Shown here: piece by piece, positions 45,112 through 53,394 of the stretch
Layout: each line of letters starts with the position of its first letter
Numbering within the stretch: position 1 is the stretch's first letter
The notes under the pieces: model-generated
What the model saw: the letters and a program-made list of their open reading frames with translations, nothing else
Database searches by the model: none
What the model was told of the DNA's origin: nothing
Program-made: the position numbers and the translations under genes
Assembly (NCBI RefSeq): GCF_038050405.1
Contig: NZ_CP150901.1
Coordinates: 2,666,001-2,730,000 of the forward strand
Direction of reading: 5' to 3'
DNA length: 64,000 bases
Source of the DNA: Paraburkholderia sp. IMGN_8
GTDB lineage: Bacteria > Pseudomonadota > Gammaproteobacteria > Burkholderiales > Burkholderiaceae

Positions 45112-45436
45112 CTTGGAGTCCTCGATTCAGGTTGAACGCACCGCCACCTGACGAGGCAGTACGCGTTTGGCCGTCCATGCGGGACACTTGGCCATCGCTG
45201 CCATTGTGGATATGTCAGTTGACGCAGGCATGTGTAAAAGCGACGGCCAATTACGTTGCAGCGACGCCTGCATCGGCCGGTTTTGATGATCGATTACGTC
45301 ATCCCCGCGTTGCGGCACGAACTGGAGGTGAGCCGACAAAGCCGGGGCGTGTCCGGCACCAGTGCGGACCCGACCGACACGCCGCGTATTTGAACGAAGA
45401 GTGGCGGACGTTTCGCGACACATCGGGGCGTGCAGG
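45112..45436. other. Short intergenic region with possible coding relic
   Basis: Between the isochorismatase start and the MFS stop. On the plus strand a short frame MIDYVIPALRHELEVSRQS (about 45286-45393) might be the end of a lost gene. It has no good support. Otherwise nothing seen. Confidence 0.3.
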
Positions 45437-46702
45437 TCAGACGTCGGAACCGTCAGCCAGCTTCATCAGCCTGAGAACAACAGCGAGGCCGGTGAACGCG
45501 AATCCCACTGCACAGACACCGCTCCAGCCTGCCAACGCCCACGCAACGCCCGAAAGCACCGCACCCAACGCGCCGCCGACGAAAAACACCCCGACGAACA
45601 GGCCGTTCAGCCTTCCGCGCGCGGCAGGATTCATCAGGTTGATCGCACGCCGGCCGAGTGTCTGGTCGGTGACGACGCCGGCGTCGAGTGCGCCTGCTCC
45701 CGCGACGAGCATCGCAACCGCAAGGACCGGATGGGCGCTCGCCGAAAAGCCTCCCCAGCCAGCACCCGCCACGCCGATTGCCACAAGCGCGACGAGCATC
45801 GTCAGGTGGCCGGCGAACAGCGCCGTGCGACCGGCCCCACGATCGCCTGCGCGACCGGCGAGCGGCGTCACGATCGCACCCGCCGCGCCGGCAAGCGCGA
45901 ACAGCGCGATGCCATTCATACCGAAGCTGAACGGGGCCTGCACGAGCCGCAGGCCGATCGCGGTCCAGAACGCGCTGAACGCGCCCATCACCAACGCAGC
46001 CGATGCGGCGTTCCGTTGCAACACGCGCTCGGTGCGCAGCAGGGACCACAGCGAGCCCAGCAGCGCCGGATAGCGCGTCGTGACGGACGGCTGACGCGCG
46101 GGCAGCTTCATGTAGAGGACAGCGGCGAGTAGCGCGTCTATCAGCGCCGCAACGCCGTAAAAAGCACGCCAGCCGACCGACCCGGCAATGACGCTCGCAG
46201 CCGGACGCGACAACAGGATGCCGAGCATCAGACCGCTCATCACGTTGCCGACTGCACGTCCGCGGTGACTCTCCGGTGCCATCGAAGCCGCCATCGGCAC
46301 CAGCATCTGGATCACGCTGGATGCCGCACCGGCCAGAAACACAGCGACCAGAAACACTTCCCGTGAATCGGTGAGCATCGCGATCGCGAGAAAACCAGCG
46401 CAGCACACCAGTGTGCGCACGATCAACCGGCGGTTCTCCAGTAGATCGCACAATGGCACCAGCAGCATCAGGCCGGCCGCGTAGCCGAGTTGCGGAAGCA
46501 TAGCTACGAGGCCCGCGAATTCAGGGGCGAGATACAGACTGCGGCTGATCGCCCCGGTCAGCGGTTGCGCGGCAAACAGATTCATCACAATCACGCCGAC
46601 TGCCGTCGCGAAGAAGACAGTCATCAGCGCGGTGAGTCTGTGCGGGGTCTCGGCCTCGCGCGCCGTGATGGCGCTGGCGGGACCTTCGGCGGATGGATTC
46701 AT
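45437..46702 (-). CDS. MFS transporter (Bcr/CmlA or sugar-efflux-like)
   Basis: Twelve-helix exporter of 421 residues. The N-half has LVPLCDLLENRRLIVRTLVC (MFS loop 2-3 signature) and VPMAASMAPESHRGRAVGNV (helix 5 region), and the C-half NPAARGRLNGLFVGVFFVGG. This wording belongs to the YgaY/NepI-like MFS group. It is divergent from a LysR gene. Substrate unknown. A GTG five codons upstream is an alternative start. Confidence 0.87.
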   Translation of the reverse strand: MNPSAEGPASAITAREAETPHRLTALMTVFFATAVGVIVMNLFAAQPLTGAISRSLYLAPEFAGLVAMLPQLGYAAGLMLLVPLCDLLENRRLIVRTLVCCAGFLAIAMLTDSREVFLVAVFLAGAASSVIQMLVPMAASMAPESHRGRAVGNVMSGLMLGILLSRPAASVIAGSVGWRAFYGVAALIDALLAAVLYMKLPARQPSVTTRYPALLGSLWSLLRTERVLQRNAASAALVMGAFSAFWTAIGLRLVQAPFSFGMNGIALFALAGAAGAIVTPLAGRAGDRGAGRTALFAGHLTMLVALVAIGVAGAGWGGFSASAHPVLAVAMLVAGAGALDAGVVTDQTLGRRAINLMNPAARGRLNGLFVGVFFVGGALGAVLSGVAWALAGWSGVCAVGFAFTGLAVVLRLMKLADGSDV

Positions 46703-46799
46703 CGAACGGGCTCTCACGACGGTATCGGAGAAGCCATCCTAATGACGCGCCCAATATGCGACAATTGAAATATGTTGATAATGATTATGCGAGATAAAT

Positions 46800-47750
46800 T
46801 TGAATACGCGTGATCTACAGGCGTTCGTTGCGGTCGTCGAAAGCGGCTCGATGGTGCGCGCCGCAGAACGACTCCACCTCACGCAGCCTGGCCTGACCCG
46901 GCGCGTGCAAAACCTTGAAACCACGCTGGGTGTCGAATTGCTCGATCGCCAGGGCAAGCCGCTCAAGCCTACCGCTGCGGGCAATGAGGTCTACGCGCTC
47001 GCGCGCACTGTGTTGCGTGCGGTTGACGATTTATTGTCGGTGGCGTCCCCCGACAGCGAGCCGGCCGGCGAGCTGAGAATCGGCATGCCGCCTTTTCTGG
47101 CCGACGTTGCGCTGGAAAAGCCAGTCGACCTCCTGCGCAGTGTTTTTCCGCGCCTGACGCTGCGAGTCACGGCGGGTTGGTCGCCAGGTCTCCTGCAAAG
47201 CGTCGAGCAGGCGGCGCTCGACGCGTCGATCGTGCTGATGCCGTCCGGGTTCGCACCACCCGAGACGTTGCACGCTACACCCCTCGCGTTCCTGCCGACC
47301 GTGATCGTCGCGGCGCGCTCCCTCGATCTGCCTGATGCGCCTTTGACGCTGGCGGATCTGGCGCGTTACGAATGGGTACTCAATCAGGACGGCTGCGGGA
47401 TGCGCTCAGCGTTGAGACGTGCGCTGGAGGCGGCGGGACTACCGTTCAATGTCGCCGTCGAAGCGTTTGGCTCCGAGCTGCAATTGTCTCTTGTCGCGCG
47501 TGGCCTCGGTATCGGGCTCGTCACGGCGGACATACTGGAACGCACTGCGCATCGCGCGGCGCTCAGGATCATCGAAGCCACTGACTTCCGCACGGGAGTC
47601 GACGTATGGTTCGTTCATGGTTCCCTCCCCGGCCGGCTTATGCGGCCTGTCGATCTGTTGCGCTCATCGCTCACCGACGCGATGGCCGAAGGCGGAATGG
47701 CGGTGCATAGGGAAGGCGCAGAACGCGCGCCGATAACGCGCCTGACATAG
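46800..47750 (+). CDS. LysR-type regulator, divergent from the MFS gene
   Basis: Regulator of 316 residues starting at TTG. The helix-turn-helix is MNTRDLQAFVAVVESGSMVR, then LHLTQPGLTRRVQNLETTLG. The effector domain includes ARGLGIGLVTADILER. The 97-base region separating it from the MFS gene contains a small palindrome (ATAATGATTAT) and likely both promoters, so it probably controls that exporter. The C-terminus ends in a short Arg-rich tail. Confidence 0.87.
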   Translation: MNTRDLQAFVAVVESGSMVRAAERLHLTQPGLTRRVQNLETTLGVELLDRQGKPLKPTAAGNEVYALARTVLRAVDDLLSVASPDSEPAGELRIGMPPFLADVALEKPVDLLRSVFPRLTLRVTAGWSPGLLQSVEQAALDASIVLMPSGFAPPETLHATPLAFLPTVIVAARSLDLPDAPLTLADLARYEWVLNQDGCGMRSALRRALEAAGLPFNVAVEAFGSELQLSLVARGLGIGLVTADILERTAHRAALRIIEATDFRTGVDVWFVHGSLPGRLMRPVDLLRSSLTDAMAEGGMAVHREGAERAPITRLT

Positions 47751-47918
47751 GCGCGCGAACCCAATCACGGTCTCATTCGACTTTCCGACGCGCAGGCCTG
47801 CTTGCCCCGCGTAAGGGCCGCTCGAGCTGGACCCTGCCGCAACAGCGCGCTCGAGAAATGGAATATTCCTCTGCAACTGGCCGTTTACACGTCGTATCGG
47901 AATCAGGGGCACCTTTCC

Positions 47919-48683
47919 ATGAACACTCGGCCGAATTACATCATTCGATCCAGTGGCGGCGTGCTGCTGGCGACCTTCTTTGCGTTGCTCGCCGCCTGTG
48001 GCGGAGGTGGCGGCAGTGGTAGCGCGAGCAACATGTCCACGACGATCGCGTTTGCCGGTACGACGGCAACCGGCAAGGCGCTAGCGAACGCGACGATCAC
48101 GATCAATTGCGTGCAAGGCTCGATGTCGGTGGCTGCCGATTCGAACGGGAACTACCACGCGACGCTTGGCGCGGTGACGCCTTGCCTGATCACCTCGACC
48201 TCAGGTGCAACCGTGCTGCTTTCGACCGCATTCGCCGGCGGCACATACAACGTCACGCCAGAAACGGATCTTTTGCTGTCGTATCTGGCCGCCCAGTTGG
48301 GCACGACCGAAAGCATACTCGTCACTGCCTTCGCAACAAACACGCGATTTCAGCAAGTGCTGGCGAATCAGAACGATGTGCTGACCGCGCAAAGCGCTGT
48401 TGTACAAAATCTTCAGCAAAAATATGGATTGACGCTGACCACGCCCAATTTTCTGACCGCTTCGTTCGCAGTCGGTCAACCAGGCGTGGACAGCGATCTC
48501 GAAGCACTCCGCGCCAAAGGCGCAATCGATGCTAATGGGCAGCCGGACCTTGCCGCCATCACGCTCATGACGACGACGGGAGCCGCGCATCCGATCGCAA
48601 CATCGCCAGCCTCCGGCACGGGCGGAAGTGGCGCAACTGGCGGAATCGGGGCGGGTACCGGAAGCATGGGCGGCATGATGTGA
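47919..48683 (+). CDS. Exported lipoprotein with Gly/Met-rich tail
   Basis: Lipoprotein of 254 residues of unknown role. The signal ends in a lipobox, FFALLAACGGGGGSGSASN, so it is anchored to a membrane by the cysteine. The middle has a repeat-like beta pattern (TATGKALANATITINCVQGS; GNYHATLGAVTPCLITSTSG), similar to carboxypeptidase-regulatory-like or Ig-like lipoproteins. The last 22 residues are a Gly/Ser/Thr/Met run ending GSMGGMM. A longer upstream frame has no signal peptide. Confidence 0.7.
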   Translation: MNTRPNYIIRSSGGVLLATFFALLAACGGGGGSGSASNMSTTIAFAGTTATGKALANATITINCVQGSMSVAADSNGNYHATLGAVTPCLITSTSGATVLLSTAFAGGTYNVTPETDLLLSYLAAQLGTTESILVTAFATNTRFQQVLANQNDVLTAQSAVVQNLQQKYGLTLTTPNFLTASFAVGQPGVDSDLEALRAKGAIDANGQPDLAAITLMTTTGAAHPIATSPASGTGGSGATGGIGAGTGSMGGMM

Positions 48684-48891
48684 TGCGATGCGATGCGACA
48701 CCACGGGATGTTGTCGCCACGTGGTGCGTCACGTAACAGCCTGATGCCGGCCCTTTTCTCCCGTTCGCACATTTCTTAGGGCAACGACGGCTTCCGGAAA
48801 CCGTGCATCCATCGAGTCGCGGCGCGAGATACGTTCCGCGCGCGCCTTGCCGGATCGCGCCCCCGAATGCCAGGTCAGTTACCGTTTCGGG

Positions 48892-49350
48892 TTAAATCAG
48901 CTTGATGACGACGTCGATGTTGCCTCGCGTGGCTTTTGAGTACGGGCACATTTCGTCCGCGGCATGCACGATCGCCTCGGCGACTTCGCGCGCCACGCCC
49001 GGCACGCTGACGTCGATCCGGGCCTGGAGGAAGTAGGCGCCACCGGTCATGCCCAGATCGACCTCGACATCGAGGGCCAGATCGGGCGGAAGCACCACCC
49101 TTCTCTCCTTGGCCGCGAGGCCGATCGCGGCGCTGAAACAGGCCGACCATGCGCCCGCGAACAGTTGCTCCGCGGTCGGATGCGGCTGGACGGCCGCGAA
49201 CAGGTGCTCCGCAGCCGCGCCGTTGCTGGCGATGCCGGGCGAGAGCTTGATGTCGAGGCGGCCGTCATGACTGCGCGAAGCGCTGTCACCGCCGCTTGCC
49301 GTCGTATGTGCCTTGCCTGTGAACAGGACAGTTTCGATCTTGGTCATCAT
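48892..49350 (-). CDS. ohr: Organic hydroperoxide resistance protein (Ohr)
   Basis: Thiol peroxidase of 152 residues of the OsmC/Ohr family. The two catalytic cysteines are kept: first in GAWSACFSAAIGLAAKE and second in ADEMCPYSKATRGNIDV. The start KIETVLFTGKAHTTASGGDS is also usual. It reduces organic hydroperoxides with lipoamide-type donors. Palindromic elements upstream suggest control by an OhrR-type MarR regulator, but no ohrR gene is adjacent. Two consecutive ATG codons make the start ambiguous by one residue. Confidence 0.92.
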   Translation of the reverse strand: MMTKIETVLFTGKAHTTASGGDSASRSHDGRLDIKLSPGIASNGAAAEHLFAAVQPHPTAEQLFAGAWSACFSAAIGLAAKERRVVLPPDLALDVEVDLGMTGGAYFLQARIDVSVPGVAREVAEAIVHAADEMCPYSKATRGNIDVVIKLI

Positions 49351-49388
49351 GAATTCCTTGTTGGATATGGGATGCTATGTTTTCATCT

Positions 49389-49407
49389 CATGCGATTTAT
49401 TCGCATG
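49389..49407. promoter_or_regulatory. Palindrome upstream of ohr, copy 1
   Basis: Perfect arms CATGCGA and TCGCATG around a five-base centre, 39 bases before the ohr start. The 14-mer ATCTCATGCGATTT that includes its left arm is repeated exactly about 70 bases further upstream. Confidence 0.6.
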
Positions 49408-49440
49408 CGTCGCATATTGACGGAGAAATCTGGCCGCGTC

Positions 49441-49469
49441 AATCGCAAACGATTTAATCTCATGCGATT
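49441..49469. promoter_or_regulatory. Inverted repeat upstream of ohr, copy 2
   Basis: Arms AATCGCA and TGCGATT, 15 bases apart, share the TGCGATT core with copy 1. Together the two suggest a regulator that binds GCGAT-type half-sites. Confidence 0.55.
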
Positions 49470-49718
49470 TTTAATAGCAAGGAACGAAGACTTGGCGATG
49501 GCCATCATGTCGTCGATGTCAAATTAGCTCGCTGCCGTGACTGGCTCGCCGACAAGACGTACCCCATGGCGTTCTACCCATGACTTCGACCATGACGTCC
49601 GGTCGATTTAACGCCGGGCTCACGCGCCCTACTCTTCCACTGACGATCGCTTCGACGGCTCGCGCCAGCCGGCTATCGAAGCGGTGACGTCCACCTGGCA
49701 ACGACATAAGGAACACAG

Positions 49719-50042
49719 ATGAAACCCACGATCGATGTTTCAAAGGTAGCGAACGATAAAGCGTTCGTCGAACTCGACAGGCTGTTCGGCCTTTCCCCTC
49801 GGTTGAATGCTTACCATTCGGCCATCGACAAAAATGTGGCCATCAATCTGCTAGAAAGCGTGAGAGGTGTGTTGGACGGACACGAATCAAAGCGGGAAGC
49901 AATCGTGGCCGGCGGACTCGAAGCCGCCGCCGGCTCGGTCCTCGCTGCCGTCGAATATGCGCTCCGCGTCATTAACGGAGACCCGCCCGGCTTCATGTTC
50001 AATAGCGATTCGTCTCAAGACAAAATCGTCTTGACGCCATGA
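49719..50042 (+). CDS. Hypothetical soluble protein
   Basis: Unrecognised protein of 107 residues. No signal peptide or membrane helix. Two likely helices are seen (DKNVAINLLESVRGVL and AGGLEAAAGSVLAAVEYALR). The ATG is preceded by a weak SD (GGAAC). It sits just before a transposase fragment and a terminator. Its function is not evident. Confidence 0.5.
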   Translation: MKPTIDVSKVANDKAFVELDRLFGLSPRLNAYHSAIDKNVAINLLESVRGVLDGHESKREAIVAGGLEAAAGSVLAAVEYALRVINGDPPGFMFNSDSSQDKIVLTP

Positions 50043-50054
50043 CGATACGTAGCG

Positions 50055-50200
50055 GTGCTTGACCGGCGGGTCGCCGAAATCAAGGCCTGGAACCGCCAGA
50101 GCGATCTGTGCCGCAAGCTGGAGAAGATATCGGGAATCGGACCGGTTGCCGCCACAGCGCTGGTGGCAATCCAAAGATCCTGCAACGTCACATACACTGG
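50055..50200 (+). pseudogene. Fragment of an IS110/IS116-type transposase
   Basis: The frame reads LDRRVAEIKAWNRQSDLCRK, LEKISGIGPVAATALVAIQ, which is the start of the C-terminal Transposase_20 domain of IS110-family transposases (…IPGIGPIAATAL…). After about 45 residues the similarity stops at RSCNVTYTG. No ends or remaining IS sequence were found, so it is a small relic. Confidence 0.65.
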
Positions 50201-50209
50201 ACGCCCGCC

Positions 50210-50233
50210 AGCGGCCAGTAACGCCGCTTTTTT
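50210..50233 (+). terminator. Rho-independent terminator before the ECF sigma operon
   Basis: Stem AGCGGC / GCCGCT, seven-base loop, then six T on the plus strand. It isolates the sigma-factor operon from upstream transcription. Confidence 0.7.
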
Positions 50234-50276
50234 CCGTCGCCGACAATATTTCCGATCGTGAATCGTCTACAGATGT

Positions 50277-50852
50277 ATGGAACCGCCGCGCACCCCGGAC
50301 TCGATGATCGAACGAGATAGCGACATCACTGCAACTGTTTTGCGTGAGCGTACGAAGCTCGGCAATTTCATCCGGCGTCGTGTGCACGATCCGAGTGAAG
50401 CTGAAGACATCTTGCAGGATGTATTTCACGAGTTCGTGCAAGCCTATCGGCTCCCCGCGCCGATTGAACAAGTGAGTGCGTGGCTGTTTCGCGTGGCGCG
50501 AAACCGCATCATCGACCGCTTTCGCAAGAAGCGAGAGCAACCGCTGACCGAGATGGTCGACGCCCCCGACGAGGCCGAGTACCGACTGGATCTCGCGCTG
50601 CCGGCAACCGACGCCGGCCCGGAAGCCGTCTATGCAAGGTCCGTGCTGCTCGAAGCCCTGCAAGACGCGCTCAACGAATTGCCAATGAATCAGCGCGACG
50701 TCTTCGTCGCTCACGAACTCGAAGGGCGCAGCTTCAAGGAGCTGGCCTCCGAGAGCGGTGTCGGCGTGAACACGCTGTTGGCACGCAAGCGTTACGCGGT
50801 ACTGCATCTGCGCGTTCGCTTGCAAGCCGTGTATGACGAACTGGATATCTAA
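50277..50852 (+). CDS. ECF-type RNA polymerase sigma factor
   Basis: Sigma-70 family protein of 191 residues with region 2 (RRRVHDPSEAEDILQDVFHE, then VSAWLFRVARNRIIDRFRKK) and region 4 (ALNELPMNQRDVFVAHELEG, SFKELASESGVGVNTLLARK). No classical anti-sigma gene follows. Instead there is a small membrane protein and a ferredoxin gene in the same operon, 12 bases away and overlapping. An in-frame ATG nine codons inside is an alternative start. Signal unknown. Confidence 0.9.
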   Translation: MEPPRTPDSMIERDSDITATVLRERTKLGNFIRRRVHDPSEAEDILQDVFHEFVQAYRLPAPIEQVSAWLFRVARNRIIDRFRKKREQPLTEMVDAPDEAEYRLDLALPATDAGPEAVYARSVLLEALQDALNELPMNQRDVFVAHELEGRSFKELASESGVGVNTLLARKRYAVLHLRVRLQAVYDELDI

Positions 50853-50864
50853 AGGAGCAGGTAG

Positions 50865-51179
50865 ATGAGTTTCAGACTGAGATGCTTCGGCAAAGCACTG
50901 TTGGTTCTGGTGGGCATTGCCGTGCTGGGATGGATGGTGATGGCGCTATGGAATTGGGTTATCCCGGCGCTATTCATCGGCGGCCGTTCGATCGACTATC
51001 CGCACGCGATGGGCCTGTTGATCCTGAGCCGAATTCTCTTTGGCGGATTTCGAGGTCATGGCGGTTGGCACGGCCGCCGGCATTGGCGTCGGTGGGAACG
51101 GATGACGCCGGAGGAGCGCGAATATTTTCAGAAAAACATATCGCCCGCTAACGGCAAGCCCCAAGAGGATCGAGCATGA
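50865..51179 (+). CDS. Small membrane protein with His/Trp/Arg-rich loop
   Basis: Protein of 104 residues with one or two N-terminal helices (ALLVLVGIAVLGWMVMALWN and GLLILSRILFGG), then a basic, aromatic segment GHGGWHGRRHWRRWERM and TPEEREYFQK. It lies 12 bases after the sigma-factor gene, with AAGGAG before its ATG. It could be a short anti-sigma or metal-responsive sensor, which is inference from position only. Confidence 0.7.
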   Translation: MSFRLRCFGKALLVLVGIAVLGWMVMALWNWVIPALFIGGRSIDYPHAMGLLILSRILFGGFRGHGGWHGRRHWRRWERMTPEEREYFQKNISPANGKPQEDRA

Positions 51180-51478
51180 GCAACGCATCGACATCCGCTT
51201 GCAAGAAAACCGCAGGCGTGATCGCTCCTGTCGTCAATTTGAAGCGGTGTGAAGGCAAGGGCGATTGCGCGGTAGTTTGTCCCGAGCACGTTTTCGAAAT
51301 CCGCCGCATCGACACGGCTGACTATCAGCTGTTGGGAGCGCTGCAGAAATTCAAGCTGCGTGTACACGGCATGAAGGTCGCATACACGCCAAACGCCGAT
51401 GCATGCCGGGCTTGCGGCTTGTGCGTGACAGCATGCCCCGAGCGTGCCATTACGTTAGCCAGGATCGGGATGCCATAA
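51176..51478 (+). CDS. Ferredoxin-like 4Fe-4S protein
   Basis: Iron-sulfur protein of 100 residues. The second cluster motif is canonical (CRACGLCVTACPERA). The first reads CEGKGDCAVVCPEHVFEI, with one cysteine of the usual CxxCxxCxxxCP missing, so one cluster may be 3Fe-4S or partly liganded. An insert of about 35 residues separates the two. The start ATG overlaps the previous stop (ATGA). It probably carries electrons for a process controlled by the sigma factor. Confidence 0.85.
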   Translation: MSNASTSACKKTAGVIAPVVNLKRCEGKGDCAVVCPEHVFEIRRIDTADYQLLGALQKFKLRVHGMKVAYTPNADACRACGLCVTACPERAITLARIGMP

Positions 51479-51482
51479 CGCA

Positions 51483-51507
51483 GAAAGCCCTCACCAGGAG
51501 GGCTTTC
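51483..51507. terminator. Hairpin ending the sigma/ferredoxin operon
   Basis: Perfect ten-base-pair stem GAAAGCCCTC / GAGGGCTTTC with a five-base loop directly after the ferredoxin stop. A TTTC end inside the stem serves as a short U-tract. It may work for the convergent beta-lactamase gene too. Confidence 0.7.
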
Positions 51508-51584
51508 ATGTGTGCTCCGGTCACATCGGCCGCAAAGCCGCAAATCCGGCGAGTTGTGACGGCGCACCCAGGCTTATTCCCTCC

Positions 51585-52634
51585 TTAGAACCTGGAGGCA
51601 ATCCGACCAGACCCGCTTCGCTGCTGCACAAGGTTCGCAACATCCCGGCCAAGATCGGCGTAAATCGCGTCCATGTCGGGCTGCGAACGGTGCGACGCCA
51701 TGAGGAATGCCGCAACGACAATCGTGTGCCCATCTGGTCCCGTTACGATGCCGATATCGTTATATGCAGCAGTCATTCCAGCGACGCTTTCCGATGTCCC
51801 GCAATTGTCGGCCAATCGGATGCCATCGGGAATTCCATTTCTCAAACGGCGAGGGATCGTTTGTGCATATAGCAGCCCAAGCAAGTATTGCGTTGACTCG
51901 GCAGAAAGCAACCGGCCGTGCCAGAGTGAGCGAAGAAAACTGACCGCGGCCTGCGGCGTTGTTCGGTTGCGCGGATCGGCCAGATAAGCCGCGTAGCCGT
52001 CTTTCAACCTCCGGTCACGCTCGGCGGCAGTCTCATGCGCCGGCGGCCTGCCGGCAGTGCCGAGGTTATTGAAGATACTCGACACCGTCCCCTCGTCGAT
52101 GTCGATGTGCATGCCTGTGATGCCGTGCCCGGTCAGAAAATCCGTCGCTACCTGCGGGCCACCTATGAGCCTGACCAACGCGTCAGCGGCCGTATTATCG
52201 CTATGGCTCACTGCATCCACCAGCAACTGCCTCACGGTAAAAGACATTCGGTCACCCTTGAAGCTGTCGCGGATGGCACTCGCGCCGTTGCGCAGGTCGG
52301 TACGTGTCAACGTTACTGACTGATCCAACGAAAGCCGCCCACGCTCGATCTGATGGAGAACAGCCGCGCCAAGAGGCGCCTTAAAGACGCTCATCATCGG
52401 ATACGCGCGATCCGCGTTCACCTCCCAATGGGCACCACTCTGCAAATCAACAACCGAAACACCCAACACGCCAGGTTCCGCGCGCTGGGCAAGTGCGTCG
52501 AGTCGACTCTGCATGCTCCCATCCGCGCTTGTTTCAACGTGCTGGGTCAAAGTCTGTGCGGCCTCGCCGATAGGCGACAAGCAGGACAAAACAGCAGATA
52601 CAGCTATGGCTACCTTGATCAATTTTCCATTCAT
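51585..52634 (-). CDS. Divergent class A beta-lactamase-like serine hydrolase
   Basis: Exported protein of 349 residues. Signal peptide KVAIAVSAVLSCLSPIGEAA. The active-site Ser82 is in MMSVFKAPL (SxxK) and SDN is at 145-147 in AVSHSDNTAADAL. A Glu that could equal Glu166 is in HIDIDEGTV, followed by about 30 extra residues before DPRNRTTPQAAVSFL. Where class A enzymes have KTG, this has NCG (residues 277-279 in LADNCGTSE). So the fold is class A, but hydrolysis of beta-lactams is doubtful. It is a lone gene. Confidence 0.75.
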   Translation of the reverse strand: MNGKLIKVAIAVSAVLSCLSPIGEAAQTLTQHVETSADGSMQSRLDALAQRAEPGVLGVSVVDLQSGAHWEVNADRAYPMMSVFKAPLGAAVLHQIERGRLSLDQSVTLTRTDLRNGASAIRDSFKGDRMSFTVRQLLVDAVSHSDNTAADALVRLIGGPQVATDFLTGHGITGMHIDIDEGTVSSIFNNLGTAGRPPAHETAAERDRRLKDGYAAYLADPRNRTTPQAAVSFLRSLWHGRLLSAESTQYLLGLLYAQTIPRRLRNGIPDGIRLADNCGTSESVAGMTAAYNDIGIVTGPDGHTIVVAAFLMASHRSQPDMDAIYADLGRDVANLVQQRSGSGRIASRF

Positions 52635-52992
52635 GTCATCTCCTCTTTGCGGATCATTTTGTTCCGCGGCGCGCAATTGAAGACGAGACCAAACGCTCTG
52701 CAGGGAAACAGGTCCTCGCTAGCCACCATCGTTGGAACGTTTTGTGCCGGATATCACCGGCAACACCTCGGAGATTCTGGTCACCCTGTGGATGAAGGAC
52801 GACACGGCCTTACCGGCCGGCTTAGGTTCGCAGGATGCCTGCCTTCGACCACGGGCATAAGCAGGCGCCACAGGCGCATGCGGGCAGGCGTCCTACAAAC
52901 CTGAACAATAGCGGCCGTTCTTCGCTTTCAGACCCCTTGGGCAAGATGCCATTACAATCCAGCACTTCGATCCGACAACCGTGATTTGCGCC
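52635..52992. other. Divergent intergenic region with possible coding relic
   Basis: Between the beta-lactamase-like gene and a small secreted-protein gene. A plus-strand stretch of 45 codons from about 52722 to 52859, bounded by stops and without a start (…SLERFVPDITGNTSEILVTL…), may be a gene relic. Otherwise nothing clear. Confidence 0.3.
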
Positions 52993-53394
52993 ATGAGATA
53001 CCTCCTCGCATCGACACTCGCCGCGGTCATCGCTGCCACAAGCACGGCCGCGAAAGCCGAAACATCCGGGGGCAGCGATACATCCAGACAGCAGTGCGCC
53101 ATTGGTTATGTCACCGGCGTCGGTGGATCGGCACCGAGCTTTCGTGAATACCTTGCGAGCTCCGACAGAGACAAATATCGCTACCTTGCAGACCACCCGA
53201 TCCAATGCCGAGTCTCCGACGAGGGTCGCGCGTCTGCCTGTACCGGCATCACAAACCTCCGGCATGAAAAAGTCAGCGTGTACGACGACATCGACAGCGC
53301 GACGATGGCCGTGGTCGCGCGCGTGGAACTCGACCAGGGGACATACCCGGTGATTATCGTCGTGCGAAAGCAGGATGTGCAATGCGAGGAGTGA
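52993..53394 (+). CDS. Small secreted hypothetical protein
   Basis: Protein of 133 residues with a signal peptide (YLLASTLAAVIAATSTAAKA). The mature part holds three cysteines spread over the chain (QQCAIGYV, PIQCRVSDEG, SACTGITNL) and one near the end. No known domain. The ATG is preceded by a GTG in frame; I preferred ATG because it starts directly with a basic residue and the hydrophobic core. Confidence 0.55.
   Translation: MRYLLASTLAAVIAATSTAAKAETSGGSDTSRQQCAIGYVTGVGGSAPSFREYLASSDRDKYRYLADHPIQCRVSDEGRASACTGITNLRHEKVSVYDDIDSATMAVVARVELDQGTYPVIIVVRKQDVQCEE

Larger units (their letters stand above)
49351..49718. other. Upstream region of ohr
   Basis: AT-richer around 49370-49500 and holding the palindromes listed next. 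The part nearest the next gene shows nothing recognisable. A short plus-strand frame MRFLIARNEDLAMAIMSSMS exists but has no support as a gene. Confidence 0.4.
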
